Source: Advenella alkanexedens (GTDB lineage: Bacteria > Pseudomonadota > Gammaproteobacteria > Burkholderiales > Burkholderiaceae_B). Taken from it: a stretch of 64,000 nt of DNA. The stretch covers positions 186,001 through 250,000 of the forward strand of contig NZ_JAHSPR010000003.1 in the NCBI RefSeq assembly GCF_019132845.1, written 5' to 3'. Of the stretch, positions 1 to 10,250 are shown one piece after another; position 1 is the first letter of the stretch, and each line of letters starts with the position of its first letter. The notes beneath the pieces were generated by a model. The model was not told the DNA's origin. It did no database searches and saw nothing but the letters and a program-made list of their open reading frames with translations. A program made the position numbers and the translations under genes.

Positions 1-2
1 TG

Positions 3-767
3 CTTCGTCTCTTGCCGGTACTGGGTCTTCTGCTGTCCCCCCTGGTACATGCCCAAGAACAGGTCAGTCCATGCATACAATATGAAACAACAGATCAGAA
101 CCGGGTTCATATTGCCAAAATCGACCTTCACTGCCCCGGCATTCAAATCATTGGCACCCCCATCAAACAAGCCTATCAAACCACATCCAACTTTGCTTTC
201 CCCAATCAAACAACCGTCGCCATCAACGGTGCTTTCTTTGATGAAAACAACAAGCCACAAGGTTTGAATGTCAGCAATGGCATCCTCTGGCCGGGCAGCT
301 ACGATACCCCCCACCACGCTTTTCTGGCCTGTACCATTAACAATCGCTGTTTCATCGAGGCCCCCAACCGAAAAACGGCTTATAACCCCGCCTGGCATAC
401 GGTTATCTCAGGCTGGCAAACCCTTAAAAATGGCCGTTATATCTGCCCGAATGGCAGCTCGAAAATATGTCATTCAAACGCCCGTGGCCAACATCCCCGC
501 ACAGCCCTGGGCCTTAGCAACAATAAGCGCTACCTATACCTGGTCGTGGTGGAAGGCCGCCAGGCCAATTTCAAGGGATATACCCTGAACCAGCTGGCAC
601 GCCTGTTTAAAAAAATGAATGTGAACAATGCCCTGAACCTGGATGGCGGCGGCAGCAGCACCATGATTATCAATCGCACCCGCGTCAATGAACTGCCCTC
701 GCGCCAGTTCTTTCTGGAACGCAATGTCGCCAATCACCTTGGCATTATCGATACCACGCCGCATTAA
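3..767 (+). CDS. Phosphodiester glycosidase-like exported protein (DUF2233/NAGPA family), 5' end outside window
   Basis: The reading frame is open from the first bases and begins inside a hydrophobic stretch ending in V-H-A-Q-E, which looks like the end of a signal peptide. The true start is therefore probably just left of the window and the protein acts in the periplasm or envelope. The C-terminal part has N-L-D-G-G-G-S-S-T-M near residue 212 (counting from base 12), the hallmark of the NAGPA/DUF2233 family, whose members cleave phosphodiester-linked sugars. A typical N-A-x-F-F motif (V-A-I-N-G-A-F-F) lies near residue 70. Substrate unknown. The next gene is convergent. I am fairly sure of the family, not of the function. 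Confidence 0.75.
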   Translation, partial: LRLLPVLGLLLSPLVHAQEQVSPCIQYETTDQNRVHIAKIDLHCPGIQIIGTPIKQAYQTTSNFAFPNQTTVAINGAFFDENNKPQGLNVSNGILWPGSYDTPHHAFLACTINNRCFIEAPNRKTAYNPAWHTVISGWQTLKNGRYICPNGSSKICHSNARGQHPRTALGLSNNKRYLYLVVVEGRQANFKGYTLNQLARLFKKMNVNNALNLDGGGSSTMIINRTRVNELPSRQFFLERNVANHLGIIDTTPH

Positions 768-798
768 CATCACGTGTCATGCACCAAGCTGCAACGGA

Positions 799-1731
799 TT
801 AACGCGACAAGGTTTCGGTCATATCAGACAGCATTTCCAACGTTCTGCGGCTTTCAAAAAACCGCGCCTGACCGGTCACCGGATCGGTAAAACCAATTGA
901 ACGGGCCAATAGTTGCAGAGGTCTGTCAAAGTGGTCCTCTTCACGGGCAGGCAATAAAGCCGGATAGAACTCATCATTGCAAATCGGTATGCCCAGACCA
1001 TTCATATGCACCCGCAGCTGGTGCTTTTTACCGGTCAGCGGTTCCAGCAAATAATGGCCCCATTTCCCGTTATGCGCCAACAGGCTGATGCGGGTACGAC
1101 TGTTGGGCGCCTCGGCCACTTCTTCCATGGTGAAATACTGCGCACTTTTACGGATATGGCTCTCGCGTATCAGGGGGAATTCCAGACTGGTCTTGAAGGG
1201 AGCGATGGCCTCATAGGTTTTGTACACATCACGTGTCTGGAACAAGGTCTGGTAGGCACCCCGATGGCGTTTATTGGCACAGAAAAGCAGCAAACCCGCC
1301 GTATCCCGGTCAAGACGGTGAATCGGGCTCAACTCAAAGTTATTGAGCTGTTTGCGTAAACGGATCAGGGCGGTTTCCTGCAAATAACGCCCCCCCGGGA
1401 TACTGGCCAGAAAATGGGGTTTGTCAGCCACCACCAGACATTCATCCTGGTACAGCACCGCTATCTCAAAAGGGACATTCACTTCGGCCGGTACCTCGCG
1501 GTAATACCACAACCAGCTGTCCGCGATAAAAGGACTGTCCAGCCGCATGGGTACACCGGTGGCATCCACCATATCTCCACGAGCCAGCCGCTCACGCAGT
1601 ATGTCCGGAGACATATGCGGAAATTTCACCAGCAGAAAACTGAACAAATCGGGCCATTGCTGCTCCCGTGGCAAATACAGGCGGCTAGGTACAATACCAT
1701 CGCGAACGGGCAAGGGAAAAGATTGAGACAT
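799..1731 (-). CDS. RluA-family RNA pseudouridine synthase
   Basis: This 310-residue protein would convert uridine to pseudouridine in rRNA or tRNA. The catalytic motif H-R-L-D-R-D-T-A-G-L-L-L-F is present near residue 140; the Asp in HRLD is the family nucleophile. The N-terminal part (about residues 25-65) resembles an S4-like RNA-binding segment, and V-V-x-D-K-P near residue 100 is also typical. The ATG at 1731 directly follows a short gap after pntB. It is convergent with the preceding gene. Which RNA position is modified cannot be told from sequence, so no RluA-F/TruC symbol is given. Confidence 0.85.
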   Translation of the reverse strand: MSQSFPLPVRDGIVPSRLYLPREQQWPDLFSFLLVKFPHMSPDILRERLARGDMVDATGVPMRLDSPFIADSWLWYYREVPAEVNVPFEIAVLYQDECLVVADKPHFLASIPGGRYLQETALIRLRKQLNNFELSPIHRLDRDTAGLLLFCANKRHRGAYQTLFQTRDVYKTYEAIAPFKTSLEFPLIRESHIRKSAQYFTMEEVAEAPNSRTRISLLAHNGKWGHYLLEPLTGKKHQLRVHMNGLGIPICNDEFYPALLPAREEDHFDRPLQLLARSIGFTDPVTGQARFFESRRTLEMLSDMTETLSR

Positions 1732-1741
1732 GAAAACAGAA

Positions 1742-1778
1742 ACAGGGCTAAACCGTAAAAAAACGATTATAGCCCTGT
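1742..1778. terminator. Inverted repeat between pntB and the pseudouridine synthase
   Basis: ACAGGGCT (1742-1749) and AGCCCTGT (1771-1778) form perfect 8-bp arms around a 21-base A/T-rich loop. It lies just beyond the pntB stop and may end the pntAB transcript. There is no clear T-run after the stem, so the call is tentative. Confidence 0.35.
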
Positions 1779-1789
1779 GGATGCCTACA

Positions 1790-3184
1790 TTACAAAGCGC
1801 GTAATATGGACTCTACTGTTCCTTTCGCATCACCAAAACACATAAAGCTGTTGTCTTTGAAGAACAGCGGATTTTGCACACCGGCATAACCCGTGCTCAT
1901 GGAGCGTTTAAATACAATCACCTGCTGCGCCTTCCAGACCTCAAGAACCGGCATGCCGGCAATCGGGCTGGTCGGGTCTTCGCTGGCGGCCGGATTCACG
2001 GTATCGTTGGCACCAATGACCAACACCACATCGGTATCGGCAAAGTCCTCGTTGATTTCATCCATTTCAAGCACGATATCGTAAGGCACCTTGGCTTCGG
2101 CCAAGAGCACGTTCATATGACCGGGCAAGCGGCCCGCCACCGGATGGATGCCAAAGCGCACGTTAATCCCTTTATTGCGCAAGTGCTGGGTAATTTCAGC
2201 CACCGGATACTGGGCCTGGGCCACGGCCATGCCATAGCCGGGAGTAATAATGACCGAACTGGCATTCTTCAGGATTTCGGCCACTTCCTCGGGTACCATT
2301 TCACGATATTCACCCATTTCCTCATCACTGCCACTGGCAACGGCATCATTGCCAAAACCCCCGGCAATCACCGAAATGAAAGACCGGTTCATGGCCTTGC
2401 ACATGATGTAAGAAAGAATCGCCCCCGATGAACCCACCAGGGCCCCCGTCACGATCAACAGGTCATTGGACAGCATGAAACCCGCCGCGGCCGCCGCCCA
2501 GCCCGAATAGGAGTTGAGCATGGACACCACGACCGGCATATCGGCGCCCCCGATGGAAGCCACCAAATGCCAGCCAAATGCCAGGGCAATGAGGGTCATG
2601 AGAATGAGCGCAAAGGTTGAACCGCCAGAAGCAATAAATTGCCACATCAGCAGGAATGACACCAGCAATGCCAGCGCATTAAGCTTGTGACGATGTGGCA
2701 GCATTAAGGCCTTGGAACTGATGGAACCGCGCAGTTTGCCAAAAGCGACGATGGAGCCTGTAAAGGTTACCGCACCAATGAACACGCCCAGGAAAACTTC
2801 ACCCAGGTGAATGTTCTGCATGGCGCCTGACAAAGTGCCATGGCTGTCGGCCGTGATATAGCTGTTGTAGCCTACAAAAACCGCCGCCAGACCCACAAAG
2901 CAGTGCAACATGGCAATCAGCTCGGGCATTTGCGTCATTTCCACTTTTTGTGCCAGACGCATGCCGATGGCACCACCAATGATCATGGCAATGATAATCC
3001 AGACCAGGCCTTCCACATTCTGGCTGAAAATGGTGGCCAGCAGGGCAATCGCCATGCCGGCAATCCCGAATGTATTGCCATTGCGGGCGGTTTCCTGTTT
3101 TGACAAGCCCGCCAGACTGGCAATGAACAACAATGCGGCAATAATATATGCCGCCATAACCAAACCTTGAGACATATTATTCAC
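1790..3184 (-). CDS. pntB: NAD(P) transhydrogenase, beta subunit
   Basis: A 464-residue inner-membrane subunit of the proton-pumping transhydrogenase, which couples hydride transfer from NADH to NADP+ with proton entry and supplies NADPH. The N-terminal half is a run of hydrophobic helices. The C-terminal half is the NADP(H)-binding domain III, with the [10 protein letters not shown] segment near residue 315 and [13 protein letters not shown] near residue 385. Length equals the usual PntB size (about 460). It follows pntA with an 8-base overlap (3177-3184), so the two are co-transcribed and probably translationally coupled. Confidence 0.97.
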   Translation of the reverse strand: MNNMSQGLVMAAYIIAALLFIASLAGLSKQETARNGNTFGIAGMAIALLATIFSQNVEGLVWIIIAMIIGGAIGMRLAQKVEMTQMPELIAMLHCFVGLAAVFVGYNSYITADSHGTLSGAMQNIHLGEVFLGVFIGAVTFTGSIVAFGKLRGSISSKALMLPHRHKLNALALLVSFLLMWQFIASGGSTFALILMTLIALAFGWHLVASIGGADMPVVVSMLNSYSGWAAAAAGFMLSNDLLIVTGALVGSSGAILSYIMCKAMNRSFISVIAGGFGNDAVASGSDEEMGEYREMVPEEVAEILKNASSVIITPGYGMAVAQAQYPVAEITQHLRNKGINVRFGIHPVAGRLPGHMNVLLAEAKVPYDIVLEMDEINEDFADTDVVLVIGANDTVNPAASEDPTSPIAGMPVLEVWKAQQVIVFKRSMSTGYAGVQNPLFFKDNSFMCFGDAKGTVESILRAL

Positions 3185-4718
3185 CCTTGTCTTTTCTGAA
3201 CATTTTCAGCATGCGCTGCGTAACCAGGAAGCCCCCTGCAATATTGATGCTGGCAATCAGAATGGCAATAAATGCCAGCACACTGACCAACCCGTTGCCA
3301 TGCCCGATTTGCAGCAAGGCACCCACCACAATAATGCCGGAAATCGCATTGGTGACCGACATAAGCGGGGTATGCAGGGAATGGGTCACGTTCCAGACCA
3401 CGTAGTAACCCACTACGCAAGCCAGCACAAAAACCGTAAAGTGAGACAGGAACTCGGGGGGCGACCAGGCACCGGCCATGCCAAACAGCACGAGCAGTAC
3501 GGCCAATACCCCCAACTTGAAGCGGACCGATTTCGGCTCGGTTTTTTTAACCGCGGCAACCGGCTTGGCAGCGGCGGCAGGCGCTGCCGACACACTGATG
3601 GGCGGGGGCGGGAAAGTAACGGCACCCTGGGTAATCACGCTCATATTGCGCAACACCACATCTTCCTGATTGATATCAATCTGGCCGTCTTTATCCTTGC
3701 ACAGCAATTTGCTTAAATTCACCAGATTGGTGGCATACAGCTGCGAAGACTGGGCCGGCAAACGACCGGGCAAATCGGTGTACCCCACGATTTTGACGCC
3801 ATTATCGGTCATGAAGACTTCACCGGCACGGGTATATTCGCAGTTGCCACCGGCGGCAGCGGCCATATCCACAATAACCGAGCCCGGTTTCATGCTGTCC
3901 ACCATATCACGGGTAATCAGCTTGGGGGCCGGTTTACCCGGAATAAGGGCAGTGGTAATAATGATATCCACTTCCTTGGCCTGTTCGGCAAACAGGGCCA
4001 TTTCGGCACGGATGAACTCTTCGGACATGGTCTTGGCATAACCGTCTGACGACGAACCGTTTTCATCACCAAAATCCAGTTTCAGGAATTGGCCACCCAT
4101 GGATTCAATCTGCTCGGCCACTTCAAGACGGGTATCAAAAGCCCGTACAATGGCCCCTAAAGAACCTGCCGTGCCAATGGCTGCCAGGCCAGCTACACCG
4201 GCACCTATCACCAGCACCTTGGCAGGCGGCACCTTGCCGGCGGCCGTGATCTGGCCGGTAAAGAAACGGCCGAACTCGTGAGCCGCTTCAATAACGGCAC
4301 GATAACCGCCAATATTGGCCATGGACGACAGCGCATCCAGCGACTGGGCCCGCGAAATGCGCGGTACCATGTCCATGGCCAGCACGTTGATCTGCTTGCC
4401 AGCCAGCTTTTGCACCAGCTCGGGATTCTGGGCCGGCCAGATAAAACTCACTAGCGTACTGCCTTCCCTGAGCAAGGCAATTTCTTCATCAGTAGGAGCA
4501 TTAACCTTGTAAACCAGGTCTGATTGCCATACTTCCTGTCGTGTGCCTGTTTGTGCTCCTGCATTGATATAAGCCTGATCATCAAAACTGGCCAACTGGC
4601 CTGCCGAATGTTCAATCATGATATCAAAGCCCAGTTTTTGCAGCTGTTCAACCGTTGCTGGCGTTGCCGCCACCCTGGTCTCTGCCTGCAAACTTTCTTT
4701 GGGTATACCTATACGCAC
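3177..4718 (-). CDS. pntA: NAD(P) transhydrogenase, alpha subunit
   Basis: A 513-residue protein with the NAD(H)-binding domain I (starting [18 protein letters not shown] near residue 170) and, after an Ala/Pro-rich linker near residue 375-395, the membrane helices of the alpha subunit. This is the fused arrangement of E. coli PntA (about 510 residues), not the split PntAA/PntAB form. The start is GTG at 4716-4718, supported by a strong GGGAGG ribosome site 6 bases upstream (4725-4730 on the complement). It is the first gene of the pntAB operon. Confidence 0.97.
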   Translation of the reverse strand: MRIGIPKESLQAETRVAATPATVEQLQKLGFDIMIEHSAGQLASFDDQAYINAGAQTGTRQEVWQSDLVYKVNAPTDEEIALLREGSTLVSFIWPAQNPELVQKLAGKQINVLAMDMVPRISRAQSLDALSSMANIGGYRAVIEAAHEFGRFFTGQITAAGKVPPAKVLVIGAGVAGLAAIGTAGSLGAIVRAFDTRLEVAEQIESMGGQFLKLDFGDENGSSSDGYAKTMSEEFIRAEMALFAEQAKEVDIIITTALIPGKPAPKLITRDMVDSMKPGSVIVDMAAAAGGNCEYTRAGEVFMTDNGVKIVGYTDLPGRLPAQSSQLYATNLVNLSKLLCKDKDGQIDINQEDVVLRNMSVITQGAVTFPPPPISVSAAPAAAAKPVAAVKKTEPKSVRFKLGVLAVLLVLFGMAGAWSPPEFLSHFTVFVLACVVGYYVVWNVTHSLHTPLMSVTNAISGIIVVGALLQIGHGNGLVSVLAFIAILIASINIAGGFLVTQRMLKMFRKDKGE

Positions 4719-5028
4719 AACTTACCTCCCTATAGCTTTTAAATAAAAAAACGGTCTCAATCAATAATTTATGTTTATTTTTGTTATTGATTTTTTTCTA
4801 ACGTAACATACTAACGTTTAATCATATATAGATTTTCCAACCTGACTGTTTAATAATCTGCTCATGCATTAATATAGACAAAAAAATACAGCTCACTTTA
4901 TTCAAGCTGCTATACTCCTTACCGAAATACGCAATACCAACGCAAATGCCCGGTACAAAAATCACCACTTTCCATCTTTCAGCCAGACTCACTATCGTTG
5001 TACCAATATCTTAGCTGTTTTCCAATTC
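4719..5028. promoter_or_regulatory. AT-rich divergent promoter region between pntA and the MFS exporter
   Basis: Gene-free 310 bases serving two divergent genes. A perfect 9-bp inverted repeat, AATCAATAA (4759-4767) and TTATTGATT (4784-4792), lies about 40 bases upstream of the pntA GTG and is followed on the + strand by a T-run. It could be an operator for pntAB or a hairpin. I see no clear ribosome site in front of the exporter. Confidence 0.4.
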
Positions 5029-6252
5029 ATGACACCCACCCACACTAAAAAACATCAACGTGACCTCATCTGGTTTCCAGTGGCACTGGTTCTGTTTGAA
5101 TTTGCGGTTTATATTGGCAACGACCTGGTGCAGCCGGCCATGCTCACCATTACGCATGAATTCAAGGTGGATGACAGCTGGGTTGCCTCTTCAATGTCGC
5201 TGTACATTCTGGGTGGTGCCCTCCTCATGTGGCTGATCGGCCCCCTGTCAGACCGCTACGGCCGGCGCCGGGTCATGCTGGCTGGCACACTGTATTACGC
5301 CATTACCAATATCCTGATCCTGTTCACGGTCAATATTGAAAGCTTCATGCTGATGCGTCTGCTGCAGGGTGTTTCACACTGCTTTATCGGCGCGGTAGGT
5401 TATGTCAGTATTCAGGAAGCCTTTCGGGAAAGCACCGCCATTAAAGTCATGGCTTTGATGGCCAATATTGCGCTTATTGCTCCCCTGCTGGGCCCGCTGG
5501 CCGGTGCCGCCCTCATCAGTTATGCGTCCTGGCACTGGGGGTTCATCCTGATTGCCGGCATTTGCTGCCTGAGCCTGATTGGCCTGTTTCGCCACATGCC
5601 CGAAACCGTTGACCTGCATGCCCCCAAAGAGCCCATCCGCAGCGTCCTGGCCCACTACAAAACCATTCTGCGCAACCGGACGTTCATGCAGTTGGCCCTG
5701 TTCAGTCCGATTATCGGACTACCCATGCTGGTCTGGATCGGACTGTCTCCGGTTTTTCTGGTCAAAGACCTTGGCCTGGACAATCTGGGCTATGCCAAAT
5801 CCCAGATTCCCATTTTTGCCTGCCTGATCCTGGGCAACCTGACCCTGGCCCGCATCTCAGGCAAAGTGCCGCTTGGCCAAACCGTCTACTATGCACTGCC
5901 ACTGGTTTTTCTGGGTGGACTCAGCCTGTTGCTGGCCGGTCTGCTGCCCGCCTTTACCCTGGCCGGGCTGATTGTGGGCATGAGCCTGCTGTCCTTTGCC
6001 CAAGGCTTGAGTTTTGCCGTCCTGTACCGCCTGACCCTGCTTTCCTCAACGGCTCCCAAAGGCGTGGTGGCCGGTGCCATGAGCCTGATCATGATGTTCA
6101 TGTCCGCCCTCAGTATTGAAACCTTCAAATGGCTTTATGTCAGCACCCATTTGCCCTGGCTCTGCATCGCCTGCGCGGCTCTGGCTGGCATCTATGCCTG
6201 GCTGACCTTTCCGGTCATGCGCCTGGCCATGCAAAAAAACGATCCGGCCTAA
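5029..6252 (+). CDS. MdfA-like MFS multidrug exporter
   Basis: A 407-residue, 12-helix major facilitator protein of the inner membrane. It resembles E. coli MdfA (410 residues), a drug/proton antiporter, along its length. Helix 1 carries the two acidic residues important in MdfA: Glu24 and Asp32 within E-F-A-V-Y-I-G-N-D, and motif A appears as G-P-L-S-D-R-Y-G-R-R near residue 75. C-F-I-G-A-V-G-Y and A-L-M-A-N-I-A-L-I-A-P-L-L-G-P-L also match the MdfA pattern. Likely role: export of lipophilic cations or neutral drugs; real substrates unknown. It stands 84 bases before the opp operon and may be transcribed with it. Confidence 0.85.
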   Translation: MTPTHTKKHQRDLIWFPVALVLFEFAVYIGNDLVQPAMLTITHEFKVDDSWVASSMSLYILGGALLMWLIGPLSDRYGRRRVMLAGTLYYAITNILILFTVNIESFMLMRLLQGVSHCFIGAVGYVSIQEAFRESTAIKVMALMANIALIAPLLGPLAGAALISYASWHWGFILIAGICCLSLIGLFRHMPETVDLHAPKEPIRSVLAHYKTILRNRTFMQLALFSPIIGLPMLVWIGLSPVFLVKDLGLDNLGYAKSQIPIFACLILGNLTLARISGKVPLGQTVYYALPLVFLGGLSLLLAGLLPAFTLAGLIVGMSLLSFAQGLSFAVLYRLTLLSSTAPKGVVAGAMSLIMMFMSALSIETFKWLYVSTHLPWLCIACAALAGIYAWLTFPVMRLAMQKNDPA

Positions 6253-6336
6253 CCCTTATCCCTGCGCCAGACCATGGGTTTACACCATCATTGCTGTTAA
6301 AATCGTCCCAACAAGACTTTTTTACATTCCATTGTC

Positions 6337-7326
6337 ATGGCCATCCATAAGAACAATAACCTGCCGCTGGTATCCGTCCGGGCACTGAAAAAACATTTCT
6401 CCATCGACAAACACCAGACCGTCAAGGCCCTGAACGGTATTTCATTCGATATCCATCAAGGTGAAACATTCGGCCTGGTGGGAGAATCCGGCTGCGGCAA
6501 GTCCACGGTGGGACGCACCATTATGGGCCTGTACCCGCCCACGGCAGGCCAGGTATACATTCATGGCAAAGATATCCACCAGGCAAGCGAACAAGACAAC
6601 AGAACAAGGTGCCGCCAGGTCCAGATGATCTTCCAGGACCCTTACGCCTCGCTTAACCCACGCGCCACCATTTTTGAAATTATTGCCGAACCGCTGGAAA
6701 TCCATCAGGTTCATAAAGACAAAAACGCCCTGCGCCAACATGTTTACAGACTCCTTGAAGAAGTGGGGTTAAGTCCCACCCAGGCACACCGCTACCCGCA
6801 TGAATTCTCGGGTGGCCAGCGCCAGCGCGTAGGCATTGCCCGTGCACTGGCTCTCGAGCCGGATATCATCATTGCCGATGAACCGATTTCGGCCCTTGAC
6901 GTCTCCATCCAGGCCCAGATTGTGCTGCTTTTGCAACGCCTGCAGCAAGAAAAAGGCCTCACTTACCTGTTTATTGCCCATGATCTGGCCATGGTGAAAT
7001 ACTTGTCAGACCGGGTGGGTGTCATGTATCTGGGCCAGATGGCCGAAGTGGCTGCCAGCGATGAGTTATATGCCAATCCCCTGCACCCTTATACCCAGGC
7101 ATTGCTTTCCGCAATCCCGGTGCCCGACCCCGATCTGGAAAAACAGCGGCAACGTATTTTGCTCAAGGGCGAACTGCCCAGTGCCATCAATCCACCGGCC
7201 GGATGTGTATTTCATACCCGCTGTCCGCAGGCACAGGCCATTTGCCGGCAACAGGCTCCTGTCTGGAAAGAGCATGCACCGGGCCATTTTGCCGCCTGCC
7301 ACCTCATTGCCGAAGGAAACCGCTAA
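6337..7326 (+). CDS. oppF: Oligopeptide ABC transporter, ATP-binding protein (OppF type)
   Basis: A 329-residue cytoplasmic ATPase of a peptide importer. It has Walker A (G-E-S-G-C-G-K-S-T) near residue 50, the signature [10 protein letters not shown] near residue 160, Walker B (I-I-I-A-D-E-P) near residue 182 and the oligopeptide-type C-terminal domain with C-x-F-H-T-R-C-P near residue 290. It is the first of five genes in the order F-B-C-D-A, unlike the A-B-C-D-F order of enterobacteria. Dipeptide (dpp) or other peptide specificity cannot be excluded. Confidence 0.9.
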   Translation: MAIHKNNNLPLVSVRALKKHFSIDKHQTVKALNGISFDIHQGETFGLVGESGCGKSTVGRTIMGLYPPTAGQVYIHGKDIHQASEQDNRTRCRQVQMIFQDPYASLNPRATIFEIIAEPLEIHQVHKDKNALRQHVYRLLEEVGLSPTQAHRYPHEFSGGQRQRVGIARALALEPDIIIADEPISALDVSIQAQIVLLLQRLQQEKGLTYLFIAHDLAMVKYLSDRVGVMYLGQMAEVAASDELYANPLHPYTQALLSAIPVPDPDLEKQRQRILLKGELPSAINPPAGCVFHTRCPQAQAICRQQAPVWKEHAPGHFAACHLIAEGNR

Positions 7327-7327
7327 C

Positions 7328-8263
7328 TTGAAAAACTACCTCATCAAACGATTCCTGCTCATGATCGGCACGATCCTCACGATCGCCTCGCTCACTTTTA
7401 TCCTGATGCACCTGATTCCGGGCTCTCCTTTTGAACAGGACCGGCAAACCAGTGTTGCCGTGCAAGAGAACCTGCGCGCCTTCCACCAACTTGACCAACC
7501 CCTGTACATCCAGTACTTCAGCTACCTGAAATCCATTGCCACCTTCAACTTCGGACCGTCCATTGCCAGTCCCGATACCACCGTCAATGAATTGATTGGC
7601 CGCGGTTTTCCGGTTTCATTCGAACTGGGCATGTGGGCCATTGGCATTGCCCTGGTTTCGGGCCTGGTGCTGGGCGTCATGGCCGCCCTACACCATAATG
7701 GCTTGATTGACCACCTGTGCATGGGCATTGCCGTACTGGGCATTTCCATCCCCAATTTCGTGCTGTCCACCCTGCTGATCCAGGAATTTGCCGTCAATCT
7801 GGGCTGGTTTCCGGCCGCCACATGGCGTACGCCCATGCATATGGTGTTGCCGGTAACCGCCCTGGCGACCGCCCCCATGGCCATCATTGCCCGACTGATT
7901 CGCGCCAGCATGCTTGAAACCCTCACGCAGGACTACATCAAAATGGCCCGTGCCAAAGGCCTGTCACCCATGCGGGTGGTTATCCGGCATGCCCTGCGCA
8001 ATGCGCTCATGCCGGTCGTGACCCTGCTGGGCACCCTGATGGCCTCCATCCTGACCGGTACTTTCGTGATCGAAAAGATTTTTGCCATTCCAGGTATGGG
8101 TCGCTATTTCATCGACTCCATCAGCACCCGCGACTATCCCGTTATCATGGGCACCACCGTTTTCTACAGTACCATTCTGGTTTTCATGCTGTTTCTGGTC
8201 GATATGGCATATTGCCTGCTGGATCCCCGCATACGACTTCACCATAAAGAGGCGCAGGCATGA
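7328..8263 (+). CDS. oppB: Oligopeptide ABC transporter, permease (OppB type)
   Basis: An inner-membrane permease of 311 residues, starting L/M-K-N-Y-L-I-K-R. I place the start at the TTG at 7328, two bases after the oppF stop codon and preceded by AAGGAAA; no ATG lies at a suitable place. The reading frame stays open far upstream inside oppF, but that part is oppF read in another frame. The DppB/OppB signature is seen in the segment R-A-K-G-L-S near residue 210, and six hydrophobic helices are evident. The stop overlaps the oppC start as ATGA. Confidence 0.9.
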   Translation: MKNYLIKRFLLMIGTILTIASLTFILMHLIPGSPFEQDRQTSVAVQENLRAFHQLDQPLYIQYFSYLKSIATFNFGPSIASPDTTVNELIGRGFPVSFELGMWAIGIALVSGLVLGVMAALHHNGLIDHLCMGIAVLGISIPNFVLSTLLIQEFAVNLGWFPAATWRTPMHMVLPVTALATAPMAIIARLIRASMLETLTQDYIKMARAKGLSPMRVVIRHALRNALMPVVTLLGTLMASILTGTFVIEKIFAIPGMGRYFIDSISTRDYPVIMGTTVFYSTILVFMLFLVDMAYCLLDPRIRLHHKEAQA

Positions 8264-9198
8264 GCGGACACGAGCAAGAGCATTTTCCGCCCGAATGGCT
8301 GCAACCGGCCGTTAAAAACCCGGAAGATAGCCATCAGGCCATGCAAAGGCCTTATGTTTCCTACTGGCAGGATGCCTGGCAACGACTGCGCCGCAATAAA
8401 CTGGCCATGCTCGGGCTGGTATTTTTGCTGGCGCTGATCGGTATGGCCCTGTTTGCCCCCCTGTTCTCCCCTTATTCCGCCACCGCCCAGGACCTCAGAA
8501 ACCAAAACCTGCCACCTTCAGCCCTGCATTGGTTTGGCACCGATGACCTGGGTCGAGACGTCTTCACCCGGACCTGGCAAGGTGCCCGGATCTCACTGTT
8601 TGTCGGATTCATGGCGGCCCTGATTGATTTTGTGATTGGAGTGGCATACGGTGGATACAGCGGCCTGAAAGGCGGCAAAACCGATACCGTCATGATGCGT
8701 ATTGTCGAAATCCTGTATGGCCTGCCCTATTTGCTCATGGTGATCCTGCTAATGGTAGTCATGAAACCCAGCCTGTTAACCATTATCATTGCCCTGACCA
8801 TCACCGGCTGGATCAGCATGGCAAGGATCGTGCGCGGCCAGGTCCTGCAACTCAAAAACCTCGAGTTTGTCACGGCCTCACAAACCTTCGGTGCCAGCAC
8901 CGGCCGCATTATCCGTAAAAACCTGCTGCCCAACACCATGGGCCCCATTATTGTACAAATGACACTGACCGTACCCAGCGCGATTTTTGCGGAAGCTTTC
9001 CTGAGCTTCCTGGGATTGGGCATACAGGCCCCCCATGCCAGCTGGGGTGTCATGACCAATGATGCCTTACCCGTTATCTTGTCCGGTGACTGGTGGCAAT
9101 TGTTTTTCCCGGCCCTGTTCATTTCCCTGACCATGTTTGCCTTCAATGTGCTGGGAGATGGCCTGCAGGATGCCCTGGACCCAAAACTGAAGAAATAG
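8260..9198 (+). CDS. oppC: Oligopeptide ABC transporter, permease (OppC type)
   Basis: A 312-residue permease with the OppC N-terminal segment (D-A-W-Q-R-L-R-R-N-K-L-A-M-L-G near residue 40) and the family phrase H-W-F-G-T-D-D-L-G-R-D-V-F-T-R near residue 90. The cytoplasmic EAA-type loop follows near residue 205 (E-F-V-T-A-S-Q-T-F-G-A-S). It pairs with OppB to form the membrane channel. The start overlaps the oppB stop by four bases, indicating coupled translation. Confidence 0.92.
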   Translation: MSGHEQEHFPPEWLQPAVKNPEDSHQAMQRPYVSYWQDAWQRLRRNKLAMLGLVFLLALIGMALFAPLFSPYSATAQDLRNQNLPPSALHWFGTDDLGRDVFTRTWQGARISLFVGFMAALIDFVIGVAYGGYSGLKGGKTDTVMMRIVEILYGLPYLLMVILLMVVMKPSLLTIIIALTITGWISMARIVRGQVLQLKNLEFVTASQTFGASTGRIIRKNLLPNTMGPIIVQMTLTVPSAIFAEAFLSFLGLGIQAPHASWGVMTNDALPVILSGDWWQLFFPALFISLTMFAFNVLGDGLQDALDPKLKK

Positions 9199-9200
9199 CG

Positions 9201-10205
9201 ATGAATACACCTGCCTTGCTTGAAATTCGACATCTTTCAATCCAGTTCCGCACCCATGGCGGACAGATTCATGCCGTACGTGACCTGTCGCTCACCGTGC
9301 GACCCGGTGAAACCCTGGCCATTGTAGGTGAGTCGGGCTGCGGCAAATCGGTTACCTGCAATGCCATCATGGGGCTGTTGCCAAAGCACTCCGCCAGGAT
9401 TACCCAGGGTGAAATCCTGTTTAAGGGACAAAACCTGCTGGATCTGGATGCAAAGGCCATGCGCCAGCTGCAGGGCAACCGGATTGCCATGATTTTCCAG
9501 GACCCGATGACAGCACTGAACCCCACCCTGACCATTGGGGAACAATTAACCGAAGGCGTTATCAGGCATCAAAACCTGACGCCTGATATTGCCAGACAAA
9601 AAGCCGAAAAAATGCTTTCCCTGGTCGGTATTGCCAATCCACAGGAAAGGTTGGGCCAGTATCCGCACCAATTGTCGGGAGGCATGCGCCAGCGCGTGGT
9701 CATTGCCATTGCCCTGATGTGTGAACCGGAACTGCTGATTGCCGATGAACCTACCACGGCCCTGGATGTAACCATACAGGCACAAATCCTGGACCTGTTC
9801 AGCCATATCCAGGCCGCCACCGGCATTTCCATCATCCTGATCACCCATGATCTGGGGGTGGTGGCACAAATTGCCAGCCAGGTAGCCGTCATGTATGCCG
9901 GGCAGTGTGTGGAATCGGGCTCCCAACGGGATATTTTCTATCATCCGCAACACCCTTACACCCAGGGTTTGCTGCAATCTGTCCCGAGACTGGATATGGC
10001 GCGCGAAAGCCTGCAGCCCATTCCCGGTCAGCCGCCTGACCTGTTTTCACCGCCACCGGCCTGCAGTTTTTACCAGCGATGTCCCAAGGCCCTGGTTATT
10101 TGCGACAAAGTCCCGCCCAAACTCACTACAATCAGTCACACTCAACAAAGCCTGTGCTGGTTGCAAGACTTACGCACCCGTAGTAATTTATCCGCCTGCC
10201 TGTAA
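9201..10205 (+). CDS. oppD: Oligopeptide ABC transporter, ATP-binding protein (OppD type)
   Basis: The second ATPase of the peptide importer, 334 residues from the ATG at 9201, two bases after the oppC stop. Walker A is [10 protein letters not shown] near residue 47, the signature is L-S-G-G-M-R-Q-R-V near residue 160, and Walker B is L-L-I-A-D-E-P-T-T-A-L-D near residue 180. The C-terminal C-S-F-Y-Q-R-C-P motif near residue 290 is typical of oligopeptide/dipeptide ATPases. The frame is open upstream of 9201 inside oppC, but the operon spacing favours the ATG chosen. Confidence 0.92.
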   Translation: MNTPALLEIRHLSIQFRTHGGQIHAVRDLSLTVRPGETLAIVGESGCGKSVTCNAIMGLLPKHSARITQGEILFKGQNLLDLDAKAMRQLQGNRIAMIFQDPMTALNPTLTIGEQLTEGVIRHQNLTPDIARQKAEKMLSLVGIANPQERLGQYPHQLSGGMRQRVVIAIALMCEPELLIADEPTTALDVTIQAQILDLFSHIQAATGISIILITHDLGVVAQIASQVAVMYAGQCVESGSQRDIFYHPQHPYTQGLLQSVPRLDMARESLQPIPGQPPDLFSPPPACSFYQRCPKALVICDKVPPKLTTISHTQQSLCWLQDLRTRSNLSACL

Positions 10206-10250
10206 AACAAAACAGGCAATCACGCAACTGCTTAACGAAGGATATTCCCC

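Noticed and set aside
7019-7327. N-terminal extension of oppB into oppF
   Set aside because: The extension is oppF in another frame; protein likeness to OppB begins at the TTG at 7328.
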